The position numbers and the translations under genes are program-made. Under the pieces are notes generated by a model. The model ran no database searches. It saw nothing but the letters and a program-made list of their open reading frames with translations, and was not told where the DNA came from. A stretch of DNA of 64,000 bases from Streptomyces sp. TS71-3 (GTDB lineage Bacteria; Actinomycetota; Actinomycetes; Streptomycetales; Streptomycetaceae): NCBI RefSeq assembly GCF_018327685.1, contig NZ_BNEL01000001.1, forward strand, positions 3,534,001 to 3,598,000. The letters are read 5' to 3'. Positions 8,219 to 16,092 of the stretch are shown piece after piece. How positions within the stretch are numbered: the first letter of the stretch is position 1; the number at the start of each line of letters is the position of its first letter.

Positions 8219-9078
8219 CCGACGTCCAGAGCCCCACAGGGGAGCACGCCCCCGCGCCCGCGCGGTTCAGCATCAACCAGATGACGGTGAAGCAGCTCGG
8301 CATGCCCGAACTCGTCGCCGCCTGCACCGACCTCGGCGTACGGGGCGTCGGCCTGTGGCGCGAGCCCGTCCACGCCCACGGCCTGGAGTACACCGCGGGG
8401 CTGGTCCGCGACGCGGGGCTCACCGTCACCAGCCTCTGCCGAGGCGGCTTCCTCACCGCGACCGACCCGCACGCGCGCGTGGCGGCCATCGACGACAACA
8501 GGGCGGCCATCGACGAGGCGGCCGCCCTGGGCACCCACGTGCTCGTGCTCGTCTCCGGCGGCCTGCCGCCCGGCAGCCGCGACCTCACCGGCGCCCGCGA
8601 ACGCATCGCCGACGCCCTCGCCGAGCTCGCGCCCTACGCCGCCGAACGCGACGTGCGGCTCGCCGTCGAACCCCTGCACCCCATGTTCGCCTCCGACCGC
8701 TGCGTCGTCTCCACCCTCACCCAGGCGCTCGACCTCGCCGAACGCTTCCCGGCCGAGCAGGTCGGCGTCTGCGTGGACACGTACCACATCTGGTGGGACG
8801 ACCAGGCGCCCGCCCAGATCGCCCGCGCGGGCCGCGGCGGCCGCATCGCCGCCTTCCAGCTCGCCGACTGGACCACCCCCCTGCCCGAGGGCGTCCTCAA
8901 CGGCCGCGGCCAGATCGGCGACGGAGCGGTGGACATGCGCGAGTGGCGCGGCTACGTGGAGGCGGCGGGGTACGAGGGCCCCATCGAGGTCGAGCTCTTC
9001 AACGACGTCCTGTGGGCCCGCGACGGCCGCGAGGTCCTCGCGGAGACGGTGCGCAGGTACGTGGAGCACGCCGCTTAG
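8215..9078 (+). CDS. Sugar phosphate isomerase/epimerase family TIM-barrel protein
   Basis: This 287-residue protein is of the xylose isomerase-like AP endonuclease 2 family. Likely metal ligands are visible: Glu in LAVEPLHPMF, Asp and His in GVCVDTYHIWWD, and Glu in GPIEVELFND. Members isomerise, epimerise or dehydrate sugars and keto-sugars. Similar proteins act after a Gfo/Idh oxidoreductase as lyases in levoglucosan and C-glycoside breakdown, which makes this operon a candidate for oxidation followed by elimination. The GTG start overlaps the DUF993 stop. It is the last operon gene. Confidence 0.83.
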   Translation: MTDVQSPTGEHAPAPARFSINQMTVKQLGMPELVAACTDLGVRGVGLWREPVHAHGLEYTAGLVRDAGLTVTSLCRGGFLTATDPHARVAAIDDNRAAIDEAAALGTHVLVLVSGGLPPGSRDLTGARERIADALAELAPYAAERDVRLAVEPLHPMFASDRCVVSTLTQALDLAERFPAEQVGVCVDTYHIWWDDQAPAQIARAGRGGRIAAFQLADWTTPLPEGVLNGRGQIGDGAVDMREWRGYVEAAGYEGPIEVELFNDVLWARDGREVLAETVRRYVEHAA

Positions 9079-9140
9079 CTCCCGCCTGGCGGGTCCGGCC
9101 CTGTGTGTGCTCGCGGCTGCCGCCGGGCCCGCGCGCGGGG

Positions 9141-9698
9141 CTATCCGGCGGCTTCGGCGATGGTGCGCGTGGCGCGCAGCATGGCGGTGAGGACGGGGCC
9201 GTCGGCGGCCGGTTGCTGTGTGCTGATCTCCTTGTAGCCCCAGCGCTCGTACAGGGCCTTGACCTTGCCGTTCCCGGCGAGGGGATTCACCAGGAGGGTG
9301 ACCTGTTCTTCTTGGCGGTGCGTGAGGAGTTCATCGTGGATACGCAAAGCCGTCCCGGTACCGCGCCACGGGACGCGCACCATGATCTCCTTGAGCGCCA
9401 CAGTGGACGTGTCCGTGCAGCCCTCCGGCAGGGGAGTCGCCATCCGACTCCACCAGCGGTCGTCTCGAAGCAACGTGTTCACGTAGGCATAGCCCACCGG
9501 CTCGGCTCCGTCGAACCCGATGACGGCCTCCCAACCTGCCTCGGTGGCGTGCCGAGCCAATCGTTCCCCGTACCGTTCCACCGAGTAGTGCGGCTGGTGA
9601 AGCTGATCAGCCCGCACCTCGGCATAGACCTCGATGAGCGTGGTCCACGCCTCGTCGATGCGGGTGACGTGGCGAAGTTCGATGCCTTCTGATGTCAC
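9141..9698 (-). CDS. GNAT-family N-acetyltransferase
   Basis: This 185-residue acetyl-CoA-dependent transferase has GNAT fold elements: VIGFDGAEPVGYAYVNTLL (strands 2-4), LKEIMVRVPWRGTGTALRIH (the pyrophosphate-binding loop, RGTGTA standing for R/QxxGxG/A) and ALYERWGYKEI near the end. The substrate is unknown. The ATG at 9698 overlaps the stop of the upstream regulator gene in ATGA, so the two are translationally coupled and likely form one functional unit. Confidence 0.85.
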   Translation of the reverse strand: MTSEGIELRHVTRIDEAWTTLIEVYAEVRADQLHQPHYSVERYGERLARHATEAGWEAVIGFDGAEPVGYAYVNTLLRDDRWWSRMATPLPEGCTDTSTVALKEIMVRVPWRGTGTALRIHDELLTHRQEEQVTLLVNPLAGNGKVKALYERWGYKEISTQQPAADGPVLTAMLRATRTIAEAAG

Positions 9699-10954
9699 TG
9701 AGGATTCCTTTGGCGGTCGTGGACATACTGTCCCCAGACTTGGGCGTGTGGGCCGGACGCGTCGAGGAGGCCGAGAGCGGCACCGAACTCCTGCATCATC
9801 CCGGTGATGCGGGGATGTTCGGCGGCTACGTCCGCGGGGACGGACATGGCCGTGGCGACAGCCGACTCCAACTCACCCTGTCCGAGTTGGGCTTGTGCCA
9901 GTCGGGCCGTCGTGATGGCCCTGCTGCGCTGCATCTCGGGACGGACCAGTGCCAGGCTGCTGTGGCCATGAGCTTCGGCGGCCTCGTAGTCCCCGAGGGC
10001 CAAGCACGCTGCCAAGGCGAGGCTGTGCAGTTCCGCCCGGTCGTAGAAGGCGTTCATCCACATCGGCCGCTGCTCTGCGGGATCTGAGGCCTCCAGCGCT
10101 TCCTGCGCGTGGCCGAGAGTCTGCCGCACGGCTCGCGCGTCGCCGGTGAGCCCGAGGATGGCGGCGTGCCGGGCGTGTCCCAAAGAAGCGAACATCGGGT
10201 CGCGCCGGGCGATGTGCAAGTTTCGCGCCACGTCGTTGGCTGCCAGAGCATCGATCGGCCGTGCCATGTGCCGGTACAGGCTCCCCGCATGGGACCAGAT
10301 GCGGAACTGGATGGTGAGTTCACCGGACATGGCGGCCAGACTCGCCGCTCGTTCGAAATGCCGCTGAGCGACACCGAACCGCCGCCCGTCGATCGCCGCC
10401 CACAGGGCACTTGAGGTGAACGAGGCCGCGCACGCGTACAAGGCGCAGCGCACTCTCTGACCAGCTGTGCCGCGCGCTTGAAGAGCAAGAGCCTCACCGG
10501 CGAGAGCCGCAGCCTGGGACTCGATGGTCAATCTGCCGCCGTACCGGTGATCGCTCACAATAAGGACGCTGAATTTGGCGAGCAGCCGATCGACATCGCT
10601 CATCCCCACGCGGTGGCGGGCCCGGTCGGCGGAAGCTCCCAGCGCTGTACCCGCGGACGCGAAAAGGAAACGACGACGCTGCAACGTAACCTCCTCGGAT
10701 GCCGAAGGCGGGGCCTCGCGCCACGGCACGAAACCCAGTTCGGTGACCGGACACTGGAACACCGCTTCCAATGCTGCCCGCTGCCGCCGGTGCGGCCACC
10801 GTGTCTTTCCCGTCAGCCAGTTCCGTACGGTGCGGTCGCTGACCGTGCCCTCGTGGCCACAGGCCCGTAAGTCGGCGTTGACGGCCTCGGCCAGTTCCGC
10901 CTGGGTGTAACCCGCCTCCGCCATACGCCTCTTGAGGATGTCGTTGTCCTCCAT
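9695..10954 (-). CDS. XRE-type helix-turn-helix regulator with helical repeat domain
   Basis: This 419-residue regulator has an N-terminal DNA-binding domain (LKRRMAEAGYTQAELAEAVN, then VSDRTVRNWLTGKTRWPHRR) and a connecting LQRRRFLFASAGTALG segment common in Streptomyces regulators of this type. About 270 residues of predicted alpha-helical, TPR-like repeats follow (GHARHAAILGLTGDARA, AELHSLALAACLALGDYEAA). The repeats probably sense a ligand or partner. I chose the ATG at 10954, which TACTGT precedes by 6 nt. It is co-translated with the acetyltransferase, which may make or modify its signal. Confidence 0.75.
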   Translation of the reverse strand: MEDNDILKRRMAEAGYTQAELAEAVNADLRACGHEGTVSDRTVRNWLTGKTRWPHRRQRAALEAVFQCPVTELGFVPWREAPPSASEEVTLQRRRFLFASAGTALGASADRARHRVGMSDVDRLLAKFSVLIVSDHRYGGRLTIESQAAALAGEALALQARGTAGQRVRCALYACAASFTSSALWAAIDGRRFGVAQRHFERAASLAAMSGELTIQFRIWSHAGSLYRHMARPIDALAANDVARNLHIARRDPMFASLGHARHAAILGLTGDARAVRQTLGHAQEALEASDPAEQRPMWMNAFYDRAELHSLALAACLALGDYEAAEAHGHSSLALVRPEMQRSRAITTARLAQAQLGQGELESAVATAMSVPADVAAEHPRITGMMQEFGAALGLLDASGPHAQVWGQYVHDRQRNPQ

Positions 10955-10966
10955 GGCCACACAGTA
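10955..10966 (-). promoter_or_regulatory. Leaderless-type promoter (-10 TACTGT)
   Basis: On the minus strand TACTGT (10966-10961) is followed by GTGGCC and then the ATG at 10954. No Shine-Dalgarno sequence is seen. Confidence 0.45.
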
Positions 10967-11115
10967 GACACGGCACCGGCCGTGGAAAAAACCCACTACA
11001 CCAGAAATTTCCGGTTCGGCGATCATCACGCAGCGCGTGATGACCCTCGCTCTGCGTGAGCGTCCGTCGTTGACTCACCGCAACCCTCCGCACTCCTCAC
11101 CGCAACGAGGTCCGG

Positions 11116-11550
11116 ATGACCGTGAGCGCAACCGCCCGCCCGACAGGGCACCCCGGATACACCGAAACGCTGCCGTGCGCGCCGCAGAGCGCGCGGCAGG
11201 CCCGGCAGCTGGTGCGTACCGCACTCGCCGCCTGGGGCCTCGACCGCCTCGCCGACGACGGCGAGACGATCGTCTCCGAACTGGTCGCCAACGCCTGGCG
11301 GCACTCCCGGTGCCGGCGGATCCACGTCAGCGTCACCCGTCCGGACGCCGGGCGGGTCCGCATCGGCGTGGCGGACGCCTCGCGCGAGCGGCCGGTACCG
11401 CGGCGCGCCGCCGCCGACGACGTGCGGGGGCGCGGCCTCGCCCTCGTCGCCGCACTCGCCGACCGCTGGGGCACGGATCCGCTTCCGTGCGGCAAGCGGG
11501 TGTGGGGCGAACTGGTGGGCACGCAGGCGGAAGGAGGTGCGGGCCGGTGA
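11116..11550 (+). CDS. ATP-binding protein, RsbW/SpoIIAB-like anti-sigma kinase family
   Basis: This 144-residue single-domain HATPase_c protein is of the type that is abundant in Streptomyces. The N box is seen as IVSELVANAWRHS, the G1 box is reduced (IGVADASRERPV), and DVRGRGLALVAALADRWG forms the glycine-rich lid. Family members bind sigma or anti-anti-sigma factors, or have unknown partners. The ATG at 11116 is preceded by AACGAGG. It overlaps the next small gene by 4 bp and no sigma factor gene is adjacent, so the partner is unknown. Confidence 0.82.
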   Translation: MTVSATARPTGHPGYTETLPCAPQSARQARQLVRTALAAWGLDRLADDGETIVSELVANAWRHSRCRRIHVSVTRPDAGRVRIGVADASRERPVPRRAAADDVRGRGLALVAALADRWGTDPLPCGKRVWGELVGTQAEGGAGR

Positions 11551-11750
11551 GTGGTGCGCAGCGCACGCCGCGCCCCTGGGTGGGCGACCGGGTCCACGAC
11601 GAGGCGCGGGGGCGCGAGGCCATCGTCACCGACGTCCAGTCGGGACGGCTCGTCCTGCGCGCCCTGTACGGCACCGAACGGTGGGTGCCCGAGGACCCGG
11701 ACCGCCTCACCGTCGTCGTCGCCCGAGAGGAGCGGCAGGACGACTTCTGA
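11547..11750 (+). CDS. Small conserved protein, 67 residues, coupled to the ATP-binding protein
   Basis: The GTG at 11547 overlaps the TGA of the upstream gene and has a strong AAGGAGGT site 9 nt before it. The product reads PRPWVGDRVHDEARGREAIV, then a short beta-rich stretch (SGRLVLRALYGTERWVPEDP) and RLTVVVAREERQDDF. It looks like a small SH3-like or KOW-like beta fold, but I do not recognise a named family. Similar short genes commonly follow single-domain ATPases in Streptomyces, as far as I recall, so the two products may work together. It is a real gene judging by its start signals and spacing. Confidence 0.7.
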   Translation: MSGAQRTPRPWVGDRVHDEARGREAIVTDVQSGRLVLRALYGTERWVPEDPDRLTVVVAREERQDDF

Positions 11751-11822
11751 GGCCGACGGCACCGCAAACCCGCCGCGCGCCCCCGAGGCCGCCGGTTGCC
11801 CGTGTTCGCCGGACGCCGCTCC

Positions 11823-11834
11823 TACGATGGCCGC
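11823..11834 (+). promoter_or_regulatory. Leaderless-type promoter (-10 TACGAT)
   Basis: TACGAT (11823-11828) is followed by GGCCGC and the ATG at 11835, with no ribosome binding site. Confidence 0.42.
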
Positions 11835-13187
11835 ATGCACCGCCTGCACGAGATCGCGGAGCGCACGCCACCCGGGCGGGAACGCTTCATCGACCTGCTG
11901 CGGGCGGTCGCCATCCTCATCGTGGTGCTCGGCCACTGGATGGTGATCGTCGTGACCGGCGGGGACGGCGGCGTGCACGGCTTCAGCGCGCTGGAAGTGC
12001 TGCGCTGGGGGCGTCCGATCACCTGGCTGGTCCAGGTGCTGCCGGTCTTCTTCATCGTGGGCGGGTTCGCCAACGCCGCCTCGCTCACCTCGCACCTGCG
12101 CGGGGGCGGCGGCGCCGGAGACTGGCTCCTGGACCGCAGCGCGCGGCTGGTGCGGCCGACGACCGCGCTGCTCGTGACGCTGGCCGCCGCCGCTCTGGTC
12201 GCTCATCTCGCGGGCGCCGATTCCGACGTGGTGGGCCGCGGGGTGTGGCTCGCCACGATCCCGCTGTGGTTCCTGCTCGTCTACCTCGTCGTCGTCTTCC
12301 TGACGCCGCTCACGCACCGCCTGCACCGCCGGGCGGGGCCGGCCGTGCCGGCGGCGCTCGTGGTGCTGGTCGCCGCGGGGGACACGGCACGGCTGGCGTT
12401 CGACGTGCCGGCCCTCCAGATGGGGAACTACCTGTTCGCCTGGGTGGCGATGCACCAGATGGGCTTCGCCTGGCAGGACGGGACGCTGCCGGTCCGGCCG
12501 CGCGTGGCCGTGCCGCTGCTGGTGACGGGGGCGGGGGCGGCGGTGCTGCTGACCGTGGCCGGGCCGTACTCGATCAGCATGGTCGACTTCCCCGGCGAAC
12601 ACCTGCGGAACCTCGCGCCGCCGACGCTCGCCCTGACGTCGTGGGCCACGGCCCAGCTCGGGCTGGTGCTCCTGCTGCGCGACGCGGGGGAGCGGTTCCT
12701 GAAGCGCCGCGTCCCATGGACGGCCGTGATCGCCGTGAACGCCGTGATCCTGAGCGTCCTGCTGTGGCACCTGACCGCGCTGGTGCTCGTCATCGCGGCC
12801 GTGAGCGGTCTCGGACTCCTCCCGCTGCCCCGGCCTCCCCAGCACACCGGGGCATGGCTGTCGTGGAAGCCGCTGTGGCTCGCCCTGAGCCTCACCGTGC
12901 TCGTCGCCCTGCTGGCGGTGTTCGGCCGGATCGAGACGCGCGGCCTGCGGCGCGCCCGAGCCCCGCGCGCGTGGTGGACGCCGGCGGTGCTCGGCCGCCC
13001 CCGGCCGCGCGCCGCGGCGACCGTCGCCGGCTACGCCGCCTGCGTGCTCGGCCTGCTGGGCGTGGCCGTCGCCCATCCGACCCACCGCGGCCCGCTCGGA
13101 CTGCCGGCCGCGGCCCTGGCGACCTTCCTGGCCGGGGCGGCACTGCTCCGCGCCGCCCGCGCGGCAGGCGGCCGCCGGGCCGGCTGA
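11835..13187 (+). CDS. Membrane acyltransferase (acyltransferase-3/OafA type)
   Basis: This integral membrane protein of 450 residues has about ten hydrophobic helices. The N-terminal RERFIDLLRAVAILIVVLGH is the hallmark of acyltransferase-3 proteins, with the catalytic-type His after the first helix. Further family-like helices include ITWLVQVLPVFFIVGGFANA and VILSVLLWHLTALVLVIAAV. Members move acyl groups onto sugars, lipids or antibiotics across the membrane. No acceptor can be named because the neighbours are unrelated. The ATG at 11835 is preferred over the TTG at 11796 because a TACGAT hexamer sits 6 nt upstream and the conserved domain starts soon after. Confidence 0.8.
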   Translation: MHRLHEIAERTPPGRERFIDLLRAVAILIVVLGHWMVIVVTGGDGGVHGFSALEVLRWGRPITWLVQVLPVFFIVGGFANAASLTSHLRGGGGAGDWLLDRSARLVRPTTALLVTLAAAALVAHLAGADSDVVGRGVWLATIPLWFLLVYLVVVFLTPLTHRLHRRAGPAVPAALVVLVAAGDTARLAFDVPALQMGNYLFAWVAMHQMGFAWQDGTLPVRPRVAVPLLVTGAGAAVLLTVAGPYSISMVDFPGEHLRNLAPPTLALTSWATAQLGLVLLLRDAGERFLKRRVPWTAVIAVNAVILSVLLWHLTALVLVIAAVSGLGLLPLPRPPQHTGAWLSWKPLWLALSLTVLVALLAVFGRIETRGLRRARAPRAWWTPAVLGRPRPRAAATVAGYAACVLGLLGVAVAHPTHRGPLGLPAAALATFLAGAALLRAARAAGGRRAG

Positions 13188-13521
13188 CGCGCCCCGGCGC
13201 CTTTCCCTCGGGGCCGGTCCGTACCACCCCGTGGCGACGCAAATCCGGTCAGTGATTCCCGCAAAAAACTTCTATCGCTCGCGCAACCTTACGGGTGCGT
13301 AGGTTGTCGTACTTCTCGTCAGGGCTTCCGGGTGGGGGATCTGGGGGGATCGCGGGGTCTTGATATGTGGAGGGGGAGCCGATGGGGGCCGGACTGACGA
13401 GTCCGGCCCCCTCGGTGTTTCCAAGAAGGGTGTGCTCGCGCCTCCTCGGTGTTTCCGAGACGGGCGTGCCCGCGCCGAATCCCCGTTGACGGCCTTGGCA
13501 GGTCCCTCAGCAGAATGGGCC
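13188..13521. other. Gene-free region with possible small transcript
   Basis: These 334 bp hold an imperfect inverted repeat (AACCTTACG at 13285-13293 against CGTAGGTT at 13298-13305), a G-rich tract, and a perfect 12-bp hairpin at 13384-13411. A 34-bp direct duplication beginning CTCGGTGTTTCC starts at 13411 and 13445. A ten-codon frame, ATG at 13364 to TGA at 13396, encodes two Trp residues and runs into the hairpin. A short RNA or attenuator is possible; nothing proves transcription. Confidence 0.35.
13384..13411 (+). terminator. Strong hairpin, terminator or attenuator
   Basis: GGGGGCCGGACT (13384-13395), loop GACG, AGTCCGGCCCCC (13400-13411) form a perfect 12-bp stem. There is no U-run, as is usual in Streptomyces. 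It lies 335 to 110 bp from flanking genes, between the acyltransferase and the hydrolase. Confidence 0.6.
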
Positions 13522-14382
13522 ATGCCCACCTTCACCGCCGCCGACGGCACCCGGCTCGCGTACCACCTCGTGGGAGAACGCGCCCCAGGACAGCGCGCGC
13601 CGCTGGTGTGCGTGCCCGGCGGGCCGATGCGCGCCTCCGCCTACCTGGGCGACCTCGGCGGACTCGCGCGGCGACGGGGGACCGTCCTTCTCGACCTGCG
13701 CGGCACCGGCGCGTCCGAGACGCCCGCCGACCCGGCCACGTACCGCTGCGACCGGCAGGCAGCCGACGTGGAGGCCCTGCGCGAACACCTCGGCCTGGAA
13801 CGCGTCGACCTCCTCGCCCACTCCGCGGGCGGCGACCTCGCGCTGCTGTACGCCACCCGGCACCCGGAGCGCGTCCGGAGCCTCACGCTCGTCACGGCGC
13901 GCGCCCGCGCGCTCGGCGTCGACTTCACCGCGCGGCACCGCGCGGAAGCGGGCGCCCGGCGCAGCCATGAGCCGTGGTTCGAGACAGCGCGCGGGCCCTA
14001 CGAGAGGATCTGGGCGGGGACCGCCACCGACGCCGACTTCGACGAGGCCGCGCCCTTCTTCTACGGCCACTGGGACGCCGTCGCGCAGGCCCACGCGGCC
14101 GAGGACGCCGCACAGTCCAACGAGGCGGCCGCGGAACTGTACGCGCCCCCCGAGGCGTTCGACCCCGCCGCGGCGCGGGCCGTCGTGGCGGCCTGGGACG
14201 TGCCGGTACTGGTCCTCGGGGGCGAGCTGGACGGCGGCCCGCTGCCGCGCATCGCCGCCACGATCGCCGGCCTCTTCCGGCGCGCGGAACTGACCGTCCA
14301 GACCGGCGCGGGGCACTATCCCTGGCTCGACGACCCGGAGGGCTTCACCGGGAGCGTGGACCGTTTCCTACGGGGTCTCTAG
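13522..14382 (+). CDS. Alpha/beta hydrolase, prolyl iminopeptidase-like
   Basis: This 286-residue hydrolase has the oxyanion loop CVPGGPMRASAYLGDLGGL and the strand-turn LLDLRGTGASETP, both close to proline iminopeptidases. The nucleophile elbow is LLAHSAGGDLALLYA, with Ala in place of the usual first Gly (GHSxGG), the acid is in LVLGGELDGGPLP, and the His is in TGAGHYPWLDDPEGF. A peptidase or esterase of small substrates is likely; the exact one is open. The ATG at 13522 begins the conserved fold. CAGAAT ends 5 nt before it, so it may also be leaderless. Confidence 0.83.
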   Translation: MPTFTAADGTRLAYHLVGERAPGQRAPLVCVPGGPMRASAYLGDLGGLARRRGTVLLDLRGTGASETPADPATYRCDRQAADVEALREHLGLERVDLLAHSAGGDLALLYATRHPERVRSLTLVTARARALGVDFTARHRAEAGARRSHEPWFETARGPYERIWAGTATDADFDEAAPFFYGHWDAVAQAHAAEDAAQSNEAAAELYAPPEAFDPAAARAVVAAWDVPVLVLGGELDGGPLPRIAATIAGLFRRAELTVQTGAGHYPWLDDPEGFTGSVDRFLRGL

Positions 14383-14498
14383 CGAGTTCCTACGGGATCT
14401 CCAGCGAGCGGACGCGGTCCGACAGGGGCCCGAGGTCTCGTCCCGTCGAAGCCGAGGCCGGGGGCCGGGGTTCCGCGGGACCGGGCGGCGCGGGAGGG

Positions 14499-15440
14499 TC
14501 ACGGCTGGCTCACCACGCCCAGCTCCGCCACCTCCGCCTGGGTGGGGAAGGACGCCTGGGCCCCGGGTCTCGTGACGGTGGCGGCGCCGACGCGGGCGGC
14601 GAAGGCCGCCGCCGTTGCGAGGTCCTCGCCCGCGCTCAGCCGGAAGGCGAGGGCCGCCGCGAAGGCGTCGCCCGCGCCGGTCGTGTCGACCGCCTTCACC
14701 GGCACCGACGGCACGTGTACCGGCTCGCCGCCGGAGCCCTTGATACTGCTCTCCGCGACGAGGGCGCCCTCCGCGCCCAGGGTGATCACCACCGAGCGGG
14801 GGCCCAGGGCCAGCAGTGCACGGATCCAGTCCTTCGGCTCGCCGTCCACGGGGGCGCGGCGCCCCAGCAGGACACGGGCCTCGTGCTCGTTGACGATCAG
14901 CGGGTCGCAGGCCGAGAGCAGCTCGGACGGGAGCGGGACGGGCGGGGACGGGTTGAGGGTGAAGCGGACCTCCGGAGGGAGGTTCCGCACCACCTCCACG
15001 ACCGTCTCCACCGGGATCTCCAACTGCGCCGAGACCACCCGCGCCGTGCACAGCAGGCTGCCCGCCGCGGCCACGTCCTCCGGCGCCAGCCGGGCGTTGG
15101 CACCCGGGGAGACCACGATGCTGTTGTCCCCCGACGGATCCACCGTGATCAACGCGACGCCGGTGGGCGCGCCGCCGACCAGAACGCCGACGGTGTCCAC
15201 GCCCGCGGAGTGCTGCGAGTCCAGCAGCAGGCGGCCGTAGACATCGTTTCCCACCCGCGCGAGCAGGGCCGTGCGGGCGCCGAGGCGGGCCGCGGCCGCC
15301 GCCTGGTTCGCCCCCTTGCCACCGGGGTGGACCGCCAGGTCGGAGCCGAGCACCGTCTCACCGGGACCGGGGCGGCGATCCACGCCGATCACCAGATCGG
15401 CGTTGGCCGACCCTACGACCAGCAGGTCGTAGTCGTGCAT
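14499..15440 (-). CDS. rbsK: Ribokinase (PfkB family sugar kinase)
   Basis: This 313-residue cytoplasmic kinase phosphorylates ribose, or a related sugar, with ATP. The N-terminal YDLLVVGSANADLVIGVDR is typical of ribokinase, followed by GGKGANQAAAAARLG (PfkB signature 1), PTGVALITVDPSGDNSIVV, and VDTTGAGDAFAAALAFRLS with the catalytic Asp and anion hole. An AGAGGG site precedes the ATG at 15440. No ribose transporter or RbsD gene is adjacent. Length and motifs fit RbsK well; another pentose is the main alternative. Confidence 0.85.
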   Translation of the reverse strand: MHDYDLLVVGSANADLVIGVDRRPGPGETVLGSDLAVHPGGKGANQAAAAARLGARTALLARVGNDVYGRLLLDSQHSAGVDTVGVLVGGAPTGVALITVDPSGDNSIVVSPGANARLAPEDVAAAGSLLCTARVVSAQLEIPVETVVEVVRNLPPEVRFTLNPSPPVPLPSELLSACDPLIVNEHEARVLLGRRAPVDGEPKDWIRALLALGPRSVVITLGAEGALVAESSIKGSGGEPVHVPSVPVKAVDTTGAGDAFAAALAFRLSAGEDLATAAAFAARVGAATVTRPGAQASFPTQAEVAELGVVSQP

Positions 15441-15528
15441 GGTGCTGCCCTCTCTCCAAAGCCGGTGATCGCCCGACGCGCCACGGACGCTCAGAGCGTG
15501 CCCCGCCCTGGCCGGATTGAACCTGTCG

Positions 15529-16014
15529 TTACCTCCCCGCGCCTCGCGAGCGCACCGAGGCACGCCACCGCGCGTGCGCCTCGGACTGGGCGGCCACGGT
15601 CAGCACGGCGTCCGCGTCGGCGGCGTCGAAGAGGTCCACCATGCTGTCCTGGGAGGCCCGCTCGCCCGTACGGACCCGGTACGCGCGCGTGCTGCCGCTG
15701 TCCCTGAGCATGCCGCTCTGGAGTACGTCGGGACGTGCGGCGTTGACGGCGAGCAGCCAGCCGTCCGCCTCCAGCACCCCGCGCACCTGTGCCAGCGCGG
15801 CCCACAGGTCGTGGCCGCGGGCCTCCGCCGTGCCCCACGGACCTGTGGCACTCAGCCGGTACGGCAGCGAGTCCTGGGCGTCCAGCCACCAGGCCACCGC
15901 CACGGTGGCGTTCTCCGTGCGCTCCGTGCGCTCCGTGCGTTCAGCGGGCTCGGCGGGTCGCTCGTGCCGTACGGCCGGCACGTCCTCGCGGCTGCCGAGC
16001 AGTTCCTCAGCCAT
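15529..16014 (-). CDS. Hypothetical protein, candidate immunity protein for the upstream ADP-ribosyltransferase
   Basis: This 161-residue soluble protein has no signal peptide or membrane helix. It starts with ~35 low-complexity residues including a triple ERT repeat, then a compact alpha/beta part (VAVAWWLDAQDSLPYRL, DLWAALAQVRGVLEADGWLL, YRVRTGERASQDSMVDLFDA). I do not recognise a named family. The gene lies 78 bp downstream of, and in the same direction as, the membrane ADP-ribosyltransferase gene. Small, variable genes in that position usually encode immunity proteins in polymorphic toxin loci. The immunity role is inferred from context only. Confidence 0.6.
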   Translation of the reverse strand: MAEELLGSREDVPAVRHERPAEPAERTERTERTENATVAVAWWLDAQDSLPYRLSATGPWGTAEARGHDLWAALAQVRGVLEADGWLLAVNAARPDVLQSGMLRDSGSTRAYRVRTGERASQDSMVDLFDAADADAVLTVAAQSEAHARWRASVRSRGAGR

Positions 16015-16092
16015 GCTGCCGGCTCACGCCTCCCTGCCGTTCCGTCACTCGTCCGGCCATCGGTTCCCTCACTCGCGGTTCCGTCGTCTCTG

